A stretch of 5,389 nt of DNA, taken from the NCBI GenBank assembly GCA_033721095.1, contig JAWWBG010000171.1:1-5389 (forward strand). Reading direction: 5' to 3'. This document shows positions 1-5,218 of this stretch, in pieces. The DNA is from JAWWBG01 sp033721095 (GTDB lineage Bacteria; Actinomycetota; Nitriliruptoria; Nitriliruptorales; Nitriliruptoraceae). Within the stretch, counting starts at the first letter, position 1, and the number at the start of each line of letters is the position of its first letter. Below the pieces are notes generated by a model. It was not told the origin of the DNA. It ran no database searches and saw nothing but the letters and a program-made list of their open reading frames with translations. The position numbers were made by a program, and so were the translations under genes.

Positions 1-540
1 CGGGTCCGTGCGCAACAGGAACAGGCCCCAGTCCGCCAGGTGCGCGGTCGTGCACCACGCCTTCTGCCCGTTGACGACGTAGTCGTCGCCGTCACGGACG
101 GCCGTGCACTGCATGTTGGCGAGGTCGGAACCGGCCTCGGGCTCGGAGAACCCCTGGCACCAGATCTCGTCGGCCGACAGGATCCCGGGCAGCCACTTGT
201 TCTGTTGTTCTTCGGAGCCCCACTTCATGATCATCGGCCCGATGTGCCACAACCCGACGGCGTTGATGATCCCGGGGGTCTTGGCCTTGGCCATCTCGAG
301 GGAGTAGATGAAGTTCTGCATGATGGTCGCCGACCGACCGCCCCATTCCGGCGGCCAGTTGATGGCGGCCCAGCCACCCTCGGCCAGGCGCTTCTGCCAT
401 GCCCGCCGTCGCGCGAGGTTGCGCGGCAGGAAGGGGTCGGAGATCTCGACGTCCCCCTGGAAGTCCGGGAGATTCTCGTCCAGCCAGCCGAGGAGCTCGT
501 CGCGGAACGCCTCGTCCTCGGGCGTCAGGGCGAAGTCCAA
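1..540 (-). CDS. Acyl-CoA dehydrogenase (FadE-type), N-terminal half, cut by the window edge
   Basis: This gene should encode a cytoplasmic FAD flavoenzyme that introduces the alpha,beta double bond into an acyl-CoA. The visible 180 residues begin LDFALTPEDEAFRDEL, a typical family N-terminus, followed by the all-helical N-terminal domain (about 1-125). The start of the beta domain carries the flavin-contact loop WCQGFSEPEAGSDLA (127-141) and NGQKAWCTTA (158-167). The family is usually 380-410 residues, so about half is missing, including any catalytic glutamate. I chose the TTG at 540 because the family N-terminus starts exactly there and AGGAG (551-547) lies 6 bases upstream. The sequence resembles the FadE subfamily that includes steroid side-chain dehydrogenases, but the substrate is not deducible. 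A palindromic operator sits 33 bases upstream of the start. The family is secure; the specificity is unknown. Confidence 0.93.
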   Translation of the reverse strand, partial: MDFALTPEDEAFRDELLGWLDENLPDFQGDVEISDPFLPRNLARRRAWQKRLAEGGWAAINWPPEWGGRSATIMQNFIYSLEMAKAKTPGIINAVGLWHIGPMIMKWGSEEQQNKWLPGILSADEIWCQGFSEPEAGSDLANMQCTAVRDGDDYVVNGQKAWCTTAHLADWGLFLLRTDP

Positions 541-566
541 CGGCGGCTCCTGCGGCGGAGTCCGGC

Positions 567-572
567 AACGTA
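567..572 (-). promoter_or_regulatory. Possible -10 element for the left acyl-CoA dehydrogenase
   Basis: On the minus strand TACGTT matches the TAnnnT pattern common in actinobacterial -10 boxes. It directly abuts the palindromic operator at 573-590 and lies 26 bases before the TTG start. No convincing -35 box is visible at a 17-18 base spacing. This is an inference from position and a short motif. Confidence 0.3.
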
Positions 573-590
573 CCTGACACGAGCGTCAGG
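573..590. promoter_or_regulatory. Palindromic operator, copy 1
   Basis: CCTGACACGAGCGTCAGG is an inverted repeat with arms CCTGACAC and GCGTCAGG and one mismatched pair. It lies just upstream of the left acyl-CoA dehydrogenase and beside its candidate -10 box, so a bound protein would block that promoter. Two further copies in the window (1812-1829, 5188-5205) also sit upstream of catabolic genes. Size and symmetry suit a dimeric TetR-type repressor. It does not match the KstR consensus TNNAACNNGTTNNA. The regulator is not in this window. Confidence 0.75.
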
Positions 591-622
591 GTTCTTGGGG
601 CGGGCTCCCGACATCGGACGAA

Positions 623-665
623 CGCGAAGGCGGGCCACGGGCTTGGTTCCGTGACCCGCTTCGCG
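623..665 (-). terminator. Strong hairpin terminator after the membrane protein gene
   Basis: The arms CGCGAAGGCGGGCCACGG (623-640) and CCGTGACCCGCTTCGCG (649-665) form a stem of about 17 base pairs around an 8-base loop, with one bulged base. The single non-Watson-Crick pair becomes a G-U wobble in the minus-strand RNA, which favours that strand. The hairpin lies 9 bases past the TGA of the membrane protein gene (stop at 677-675) and before the control region of the next minus-strand gene. There is no long U tract, as is common in high-GC actinobacteria. It should insulate the dehydrogenase from upstream transcription. Confidence 0.75.
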
Positions 666-674
666 CTCCGTGCG

Positions 675-1700
675 TCAGGCGTCTCGACTGCGGAGGGCCT
701 GGTAGGCCCAGCCGAGCATCAGGACACCGGCGCTGAACACCGTGATGGTGACCGCGACCTCGCCGGTGAACAGGGACCAGATCACCTTGACGCCGGAGAC
801 GAGTGCACCGACGCTGCCGATGACGGTCAGCAGGCCGTCCTCCATCGCGATCCCCACGATCAGGTAGCTAGCCACGATGACCAGCGCCAGCGCCGCACCG
901 ACCGGGTTGACGAGCACGTTGAGGGCCAACGCGGCGTAGGCGATGAGGACCGAGGCGCTGATGCGGGCGACGGTGCCGGCCGCCTTGGGCAGCAGACTGC
1001 TGACCATCAGCCAGCTGATGCCGATGACCAGGTGGCCGATGCCGACCAGCAGGAAGGCGTCGGAACCCAACGTCGGGTCGAAGAAGCCGGCGATCGGCGT
1101 GAACCACTCCTCGCCCGGCAGGGTCCCGAAGGCGTCGGAGAGCCGTTCGCCGGTCGGTCCCGCGGCGTAGACCGCAGACGCCAACGTGGCGAACTGCAGG
1201 ACGTGCGAATCCGGACGCCGGAGCCATTGCGACCCGGCGTGGACGACACCCGTCAGGCCTGCGACGAGGATCACCACGCGCGTTGCGTGCGGCAGTGCCT
1301 CGCTGCCGGCGAGCCACACGGCCCCGATGGCAGCTGCGGTCGCCGAGATCCACAGCGCCTTGCCGAGGTGGACGAGCCCGGCGCGGTCGCTGCGAAACGT
1401 CCAGAGGCTTCCGACGCTCAGCGCCGTGGCCGCAGCGACGAGCGCAATGGCCTGCCCGTACGGGTCGAGGAGGGCCCAGCGCGAGGACGCAAACCCGGCG
1501 ACGGACATGACGACGAACGCCGCGCCGGTCCAGGCGGCCAGCACCGGCAGGCGCTCCCGCCACGTTCGACGGGCCCATTCACGGCGGTTGGGTGCGTGCA
1601 GCGGCGGCGGTCCATCAACCGGGGACGGCGCCGTCGGCGGAGCGTCATCCCCGACGGACGCCGCCGGCGGTGGCGGAGGGATGTGTGTGCTGGTTGACAT
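675..1700 (-). CDS. Uncharacterised multi-pass membrane protein with proline-rich N-terminal tail
   Basis: I do not recognise this 341-residue protein. Residues 1-50 form a hydrophilic tail rich in proline (PPPPP at 8-12, more to 37) that ends in a basic stretch (RREWARRTWRER, 39-50), so the tail is probably cytoplasmic. About 9-10 hydrophobic segments follow, near 51-72, 81-101, 113-132, 140-157, 165-181, 214-236, 245-264, 266-284, 289-309 and 313-332. A less hydrophobic stretch, about 182-212, lies between the two halves. The layout loosely recalls DUF2157-like membrane proteins, but I see no diagnostic motif. The ATG at 1700 is supported by AGGAAG (1711-1706), 5 bases upstream. The gene has its own terminator at 623-665 and diverges from the second acyl-CoA dehydrogenase. 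Nothing ties it functionally to CoA metabolism apart from position. The CDS is secure; the function is unknown. Confidence 0.88.
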   Translation of the reverse strand: MSTSTHIPPPPPAASVGDDAPPTAPSPVDGPPPLHAPNRREWARRTWRERLPVLAAWTGAAFVVMSVAGFASSRWALLDPYGQAIALVAAATALSVGSLWTFRSDRAGLVHLGKALWISATAAAIGAVWLAGSEALPHATRVVILVAGLTGVVHAGSQWLRRPDSHVLQFATLASAVYAAGPTGERLSDAFGTLPGEEWFTPIAGFFDPTLGSDAFLLVGIGHLVIGISWLMVSSLLPKAAGTVARISASVLIAYAALALNVLVNPVGAALALVIVASYLIVGIAMEDGLLTVIGSVGALVSGVKVIWSLFTGEVAVTITVFSAGVLMLGWAYQALRSRDA

Positions 1701-1784
1701 GTGGTCTTCCTGGAGTCGCGTGCCGCAAGGGTCCGGCCACGACGCGGGAGCGACGTCAGGGATGGGCCGGAGAAGGCCCGAGGG

Positions 1785-1800
1785 TCAGGGATGTCCCTGA
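1785..1800. repeat. Perfect inverted repeat, possible second regulatory site
   Basis: TCAGGGA and TCCCTGA are perfect 7-base arms separated by TG. The repeat lies in the divergent control region, 11 bases left of the palindromic operator at 1812-1829. No gene ends here, so a terminator role is unlikely, and a protein-binding site is the better guess. The arm shares TCAGGG with the operator's outer half, though with a different core. It may be a degenerate or alternative site. Confidence 0.45.
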
Positions 1801-1811
1801 GCCGTCACTAG

Positions 1812-1829
1812 CCTGACGCCGACGTCAGG
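1812..1829. promoter_or_regulatory. Palindromic operator, copy 2
   Basis: CCTGACGCCGACGTCAGG is an inverted repeat with arms CCTGACG and CGTCAGG on a 4-base centre. It starts 42 bases before the TTG of the second acyl-CoA dehydrogenase and overlaps a weak -10 candidate (TAGCCT, 1809-1814). It matches copies 1 and 3 in both outer arms, and the sequence following it (GGTTC then TGG) is also shared with copy 1. The position fits repression of the dehydrogenase-lipoprotein unit. It may also affect the divergent membrane protein gene. Confidence 0.75.
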
Positions 1830-1853
1830 GTTCGTGGCGCGAGCGGAGCGACG

Positions 1854-2951
1854 TTGGACTTCAACTTCTCGGAGGAACAGGACGCGCTGCGCGCTGCCGT
1901 GCGCGGCGCTCTTGCCGACGGGGTGGACGATCGCGTCCTCGATCTGGGCGACGACGCGGCCGGGATCACCGACGAGCTCTGGGGGTCATGGGCCGACCTC
2001 GGCTGGACTGGCCTGTTGGTCCCGTCCGCACACGGGGGCCTGGGGCTCGGGCTCGTCGACATGGTGGTCGTGTGCGAGGAGATGGGGCGCCTGCCCACAC
2101 CGGGACCGTTCTGGTCCAGCGCGGGCCTGGCAACCATTGCGGCAAGGCGGCTTGGCGCCGACGGCCTGTTGCCCGACCTCGCGGCCGGCACGGCGCGCGG
2201 CACCGTCGCCCTCGAGGAGGGCAGCGCACGGGATCCGTTCGCCGGCTTGGCGACCACCGCGACCGAGACCAACGACGGCTGGACCCTCGCCGGGATCAAG
2301 GCGATCGTCCCCGACGGCCACACCGCCGACTGGGTCATCGTCGCGGCCAGGACGAACACTGGGCCGTGCGCCTTCCTCGTGCAGAACCCGGCGGCCGAAG
2401 CCGTCCCGGGGCTGGACCCAACCCGCAAGATCGCGCGGCTCGAGCTGACCGCGACGCCGGCCCGCAAGCTCACCGACGCGCCCTCCGACGAGGAGGTGCT
2501 GCGGCGCATCGCCGACGACGCGGCGGTCCTGTTGTGCGCAGAGCTGACCGGCGTCAGCGAACGGGCCCTCGAGATGGCGACCGAGTACGCCGGCCAGCGC
2601 GTCCAGTTCGGCCGACCGATCGGCTCCTTCCAGGCCGTCAAGCACATCGCTGCCGAGATGCTCCAGCAGCTCGAGCTCGCCCGCGTCGGCGCGCACTACG
2701 CGGCCTGGGCCTCCGACACCGAGGCCGAGGACCGGGAGCAGGCCGCCGCGATGGCCAAGGCCTACGCCGGCGAGGCCGCCGTCGCCGTCACGGGTGACGC
2801 GATCCAGATCCACGGAGCCGTCGGCTTCACGTGGGAAGCCCGCGTGCACCTGCTCTACAAGCGTGCGAAGGTCAACGACCTGCTCCTGGGACAGCAGTCG
2901 TGGCAGCGACAGCGCGTCGCCGACCTCGTGCTCGGCCCGCCGACGGGATGA
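1854..2951 (+). CDS. Acyl-CoA dehydrogenase family protein, probable non-canonical subunit
   Basis: At 365 residues this is slightly short for an acyl-CoA dehydrogenase. It starts MDFNFSEEQDALR, a family N-terminus, from a TTG with GGAG (1845-1848) 5 bases upstream. The N-terminal helical domain spans about 1-115, a beta domain about 116-205 and the C-terminal helical domain about 215-360. The last holds RVQFGRPIGSFQAVKH (249-264), whose arginine normally contacts FAD of the neighbouring subunit, and DAIQIHGAVGFTWE (315-328). Two signatures are missing. The TEP..GSD flavin loop is replaced by ALEEGSARDPFAG (119-131), and no glutamate occupies the IYEGT-like position (VNDLLLG, 340-346). Known Mycobacterium ChsE-type dehydrogenases are alpha2-beta2 heteromers of two unlike subunits, and this protein looks like such a partner. 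The dehydrogenase at 1-540 keeps the flavin loop and is a candidate mate. The gene is preceded by operator copy 2 and followed closely by a lipoprotein gene. Confidence 0.92.
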   Translation: MDFNFSEEQDALRAAVRGALADGVDDRVLDLGDDAAGITDELWGSWADLGWTGLLVPSAHGGLGLGLVDMVVVCEEMGRLPTPGPFWSSAGLATIAARRLGADGLLPDLAAGTARGTVALEEGSARDPFAGLATTATETNDGWTLAGIKAIVPDGHTADWVIVAARTNTGPCAFLVQNPAAEAVPGLDPTRKIARLELTATPARKLTDAPSDEEVLRRIADDAAVLLCAELTGVSERALEMATEYAGQRVQFGRPIGSFQAVKHIAAEMLQQLELARVGAHYAAWASDTEAEDREQAAAMAKAYAGEAAVAVTGDAIQIHGAVGFTWEARVHLLYKRAKVNDLLLGQQSWQRQRVADLVLGPPTG

Positions 2952-2955
2952 CGAC

Positions 2956-3591
2956 GTGATCCGGCGGCTGGCCTGGCCCCTTCTCCTCCTCTCCCTCGTC
3001 GCGACCGCATGCGGCGACGGCGCCATCGACCCGAACGCCTGTGGCGACCAGGACGAGCAGACACTCGTCACGGTTTCCGTGGACGTCGACGGCGACGACA
3101 GGCTGGACGGCATTCGCCTCACGCGCGGGGTCATCGCCACCTGCACAGGCTCGGGCGACGATGTGTTCGAGCATCCCGACGCGACCGAGCACCTCGTCCC
3201 ATGGTCCTTCGGGCCGGAGGCGCCGATGGGGCTGCTGTTCGGTTCGAGCACCGTCGAGCTCCTCGAGCTCACGCTGACAACCTGGACCCCGGACGGCTGG
3301 GAGCTCGTCTCGGACCAGGCGGGCGAGCCAATCCTGTTGCGCGCGGGCCGCGAGCGATCCGAGGGCGTGATCACGTTCCTCCACGACCACCAGTGCGGAT
3401 CCGAGCCGACACAGATCGTGTCCACCACGGTCGACGTGACCGAACCGATCCCCATGGTGACGACGACCACGTGGCAGATCTCGGGGACCACGGCGACCGC
3501 GAGCGTGGAATCCAACATCGATCCGACCCTCAACCCGAACACGTGGTTCGAACGTCGACCGACCGTCCCGTGCCCCTGGATGGAGGGCTGA
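2956..3591 (+). CDS. Uncharacterised secreted lipoprotein with an acidic DxDxD loop
   Basis: I do not recognise this 211-residue protein. The GTG at 2956 gives a clean lipoprotein signal peptide: IRR, then a hydrophobic core (LAWPLLLLSLVA), then ATAC with Cys19 as the likely lipidated residue. Alanine at -3 makes the lipobox weaker than the LxGC ideal. The mature part should sit on the outer face of the membrane. It contains DVDGDDRLD (43-51), resembling calcium-binding DxDxDG loops of FG-GAP or dockerin-like repeats, but only once. Four further cysteines (29, 63, 147, 206) could form two disulfides. The C-terminal half is rich in Thr, Ser and Val and probably beta-stranded. The gene starts 4 bases after the dehydrogenase stop with only a weak ribosome site, which suggests translational coupling. 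Its stop is 3 bases from that of the convergent ligase gene. Confidence 0.82.
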   Translation: MIRRLAWPLLLLSLVATACGDGAIDPNACGDQDEQTLVTVSVDVDGDDRLDGIRLTRGVIATCTGSGDDVFEHPDATEHLVPWSFGPEAPMGLLFGSSTVELLELTLTTWTPDGWELVSDQAGEPILLRAGRERSEGVITFLHDHQCGSEPTQIVSTTVDVTEPIPMVTTTTWQISGTTATASVESNIDPTLNPNTWFERRPTVPCPWMEG

Positions 3592-3600
3592 CCCTCAGCC
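3586..3600. terminator. Small inverted repeat spanning both convergent stop codons
   Basis: GGCTGA and TCAGCC form a perfect 6-base inverted repeat around CCC. The TGA stop of the lipoprotein gene (3589-3591) lies in the left arm, and the complement of the ligase stop (3595-3597) in the right arm. An overlapping alternative pairs GAGGG (3583-3587) with CCCTC (3592-3596). The stem is too short to be a convincing terminator, and there is no U tract. It is the only hairpin I see at this junction. Confidence 0.25.
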
Positions 3601-5115
3601 GGCGAGCTCTTCGGCGAGGGCCTTCTTGAGAACCTTCCCCGTGGCGTTCCGGGGCAGCTCGGAGCGGATCGCGATCGTGCGCGGGTAGGCAAATCCGGCC
3701 ACGCGCTCCTTGCACCAGGCAACCAGCTCGTCTGCCGTCGTCGCCGACCCATCGACGAGGACGACGGCGGCCGCGATCTCCTCCCCCAGCACGTCGTGCG
3801 GGACACCCACGACCGCCGCCTCGCGCACGTTCGGGTGTTCGTAGAGCACGGCCTCGACGTCAGCAGCGTGCACGTTGTGGCCGCCGCGGATGATGACGTC
3901 CTTGATGCGCCCGACGATGTAGAGGTAGCCGTCCTCGTCGAGGCGGCCGAGGTCGCCGGTGTGCAGCCACCCGTCGATCCAGGTGCGCGCGTTGGCCTCG
4001 GGGTCCTTGTAGTACTCGCGTTCCTGGCCGGGGTTGCGCATGCAGACCTCGCCGACCTCCCCTGTTGGCAGCGTGGCCCCGTCCTCGTCGATGATCCTGA
4101 CCTCGACCGGCGGTTGCGGCTTGCCCACCGAGCCGGGACGTTTCTCGAGCTCGCCCTTGGGCAGCGCCATGTTCGCCGACCCCGACTCGGTCATCCCGAA
4201 GGCGTTCGAGATCATGGCATCGGGCATCAGCTCCTGGAGGCGGCGCAGCGACGCCGGCGCAACTGGCGCGCTGCCAACCGTGATCATGAACATGCCGGAG
4301 AGGTCGCGTTCGGAGATGTCTGGTTCGGCGAGGATCATCTCGACGAACGCCGGCACAAGGAAGGCCATCTGGATGGTGCCGGCCTCGGCCAGGTCCAGGA
4401 ACGTCGCCGGGTCGAAGCGGCTCATGTAGTTGGCGGCCATCCCGAGCCGCATCGGCACGTACACGAACGACAGCCCGGCCGTCGTGAACATCGGAGAGGC
4501 GTGGAACCAGCCCATCCCGTTCCAGACCGGCTTGCCGGGCTCGACCGAGAAGGCGGTGCGGTGCCGCAGCACGACGCCCTTGGGACGGCCGGTCGTGCCG
4601 GACGTGTAGAGGATGTCGCACATGTCGTCATCGGACACGTCGACCTGGATGTCGCTGGTGTCGTCGGAGCAGAACTCGTCCCAGGCGACCGCACGACCGA
4701 AGGCACTGTCGGTCGAGACCACGCCCTCGACCGTCGGCAGGTCATCGAGGATCTGGCCGACGAGGCCGGCCAACGACGGCGTGGCGACCAGCCATCGGGG
4801 CTCGGCGTGCCGCAGCACCTGCGTGACCTCACCGGGTGTGAACTTGGCGTTGACGGGAACGTGGACGCCACCGGCCTGGTGGATGCCCGTGTAGGCGCGG
4901 ATCTGTTGGAGGGCGTCAGCTTGGGTGAACAGGCCACCGACCCGGTCTCCTCGGGCAAGTCCGACGTCCACGAGTCCACGCGCAAACGCACTCGAGTCGG
5001 CGTGCCACTGGCCGAACGTGACCTCCTCGTGGTCCCCACCCGGGTGGACGAGCCGGTAGGCGACGTCGTCGGCGTGGTCCTCGACGAGGAGCCGCAGCTG
5101 ATCGGGAACGGGCAT
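3595..5115 (-). CDS. AMP-dependent acyl-CoA ligase (FadD-type)
   Basis: This 506-residue cytoplasmic enzyme of the ANL superfamily should activate a carboxylic acid through an acyl-adenylate to its CoA thioester. The core motifs are present in order: P-loop YTSGTTGRPKG (170-180), NAFGMTES (304-311), TGDLG (386-390) with ribose-binding Asp388, hinge region YIVGRIKDVIIRGG (399-412) with Arg403, and C-terminal NATGK (490-494), whose Lys494 is the expected adenylation lysine. It appears intact and has the usual length. I chose the ATG at 5115, giving MPVPDQLRLLVEDH, because AGGAA (5124-5120) precedes it. An upstream extension would run through the operator and the neighbouring aldehyde dehydrogenase gene. 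Substrate specificity cannot be read from the sequence. With the flanking dehydrogenases, a catabolic role on a fatty, branched or cyclic acid is likely. Operator copy 3 overlaps its probable promoter. Confidence 0.93.
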   Translation of the reverse strand: MPVPDQLRLLVEDHADDVAYRLVHPGGDHEEVTFGQWHADSSAFARGLVDVGLARGDRVGGLFTQADALQQIRAYTGIHQAGGVHVPVNAKFTPGEVTQVLRHAEPRWLVATPSLAGLVGQILDDLPTVEGVVSTDSAFGRAVAWDEFCSDDTSDIQVDVSDDDMCDILYTSGTTGRPKGVVLRHRTAFSVEPGKPVWNGMGWFHASPMFTTAGLSFVYVPMRLGMAANYMSRFDPATFLDLAEAGTIQMAFLVPAFVEMILAEPDISERDLSGMFMITVGSAPVAPASLRRLQELMPDAMISNAFGMTESGSANMALPKGELEKRPGSVGKPQPPVEVRIIDEDGATLPTGEVGEVCMRNPGQEREYYKDPEANARTWIDGWLHTGDLGRLDEDGYLYIVGRIKDVIIRGGHNVHAADVEAVLYEHPNVREAAVVGVPHDVLGEEIAAAVVLVDGSATTADELVAWCKERVAGFAYPRTIAIRSELPRNATGKVLKKALAEELAG

Positions 5116-5141
5116 GGAGTTCCTGTGGGGAACGTGTCGCG

Positions 5142-5159
5142 GGCCGGCAGTCGCCGGCC
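5142..5159 (-). other. GC hairpin in the ligase 5' leader
   Basis: GGCCGGC (5142-5148) and GCCGGCC (5153-5159) are perfect 7-base arms around AGTC. If transcription starts shortly after the -10 candidate at 5179-5174, this hairpin lies in the ligase leader, about 18 bases upstream of the ribosome site. It could stabilise or attenuate the message, or be chance in GC-rich DNA. Confidence 0.3.
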
Positions 5160-5173
5160 GAAGTTGCAGCGGT

Positions 5174-5203
5174 ACGGTAGCCACATCACTGACACGCGCG
5201 TCA
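5174..5203 (-). promoter_or_regulatory. Candidate promoter of the acyl-CoA ligase
   Basis: On the minus strand TGACGC (5203-5198) and TACCGT (5179-5174) are separated by 18 bases and resemble a -35/-10 pair. The -35 part lies within operator copy 3, so a bound regulator would block the polymerase. On the plus strand TACGGT (5173-5178) overlaps the same spot and could be a -10 box for the aldehyde dehydrogenase, but I see no matching -35. This is motif inference only. Confidence 0.4.
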
Positions 5204-5205
5204 GG
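5188..5205. promoter_or_regulatory. Palindromic operator, copy 3
   Basis: ACTGACACGCGCGTCAGG is an inverted repeat with core CTGACAC-GC-GCGTCAG and one mismatched pair. It overlaps the candidate -35 of the ligase. It ends one base before a purine run that includes AAGGGA (5207-5212), the ribosome site of the aldehyde dehydrogenase. One bound dimer could therefore shut off both divergent genes. Copies 1 and 2 share both arms. Confidence 0.75.
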
Positions 5206-5218
5206 GAAGGGAACCGGC

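Larger units (their letters stand above)
1701..1853. promoter_or_regulatory. Divergent control region between membrane protein and second acyl-CoA dehydrogenase
   Basis: These 153 bases separate two divergent genes and hold no credible CDS. GTCAGGGATG occurs twice as a direct repeat (1755-1764 and 1784-1793), and GTCAGGG appears a third time at 1824-1830, inside the operator. The second direct-repeat copy is part of a perfect inverted repeat (1785-1800). TAGCCT (1809-1814) is a weak TAnnnT candidate for the plus-strand -10 box, overlapping the edge of the operator. I found no convincing promoter for the membrane protein gene. Confidence 0.6.

Noticed and set aside
573..590. KstR-type steroid regulon operator
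   Set aside because: The palindrome has no AAC..GTT core, so assignment to the known KstR motif is not supported despite the FadE/FadD context.
672..679. GCGTCAGG half-site at the end of the membrane protein gene
   Set aside because: It lacks the left arm and overlaps the stop codon, so it is probably a chance match to half of the operator.
399..1697. Long plus-strand open frame opposite the membrane protein gene
   Set aside because: Its product is low-complexity and rich in Arg, Gly and Asp, as expected from the antisense of a high-GC gene. The minus-strand frame gives a coherent membrane protein with a good ribosome site and terminator.
2794..2955. Earlier start for the lipoprotein gene inside the dehydrogenase gene
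   Set aside because: The added 54 residues are Ser/Arg-rich out-of-frame reading of the dehydrogenase. The GTG at 2956 places a signal peptide at the N-terminus.
1986..3806. 606-codon minus-strand open frame opposite the dehydrogenase and lipoprotein genes
   Set aside because: It runs antisense across two well-supported genes and into the ligase 3' end in a different frame, with no recognisable domain. It is an effect of high GC.
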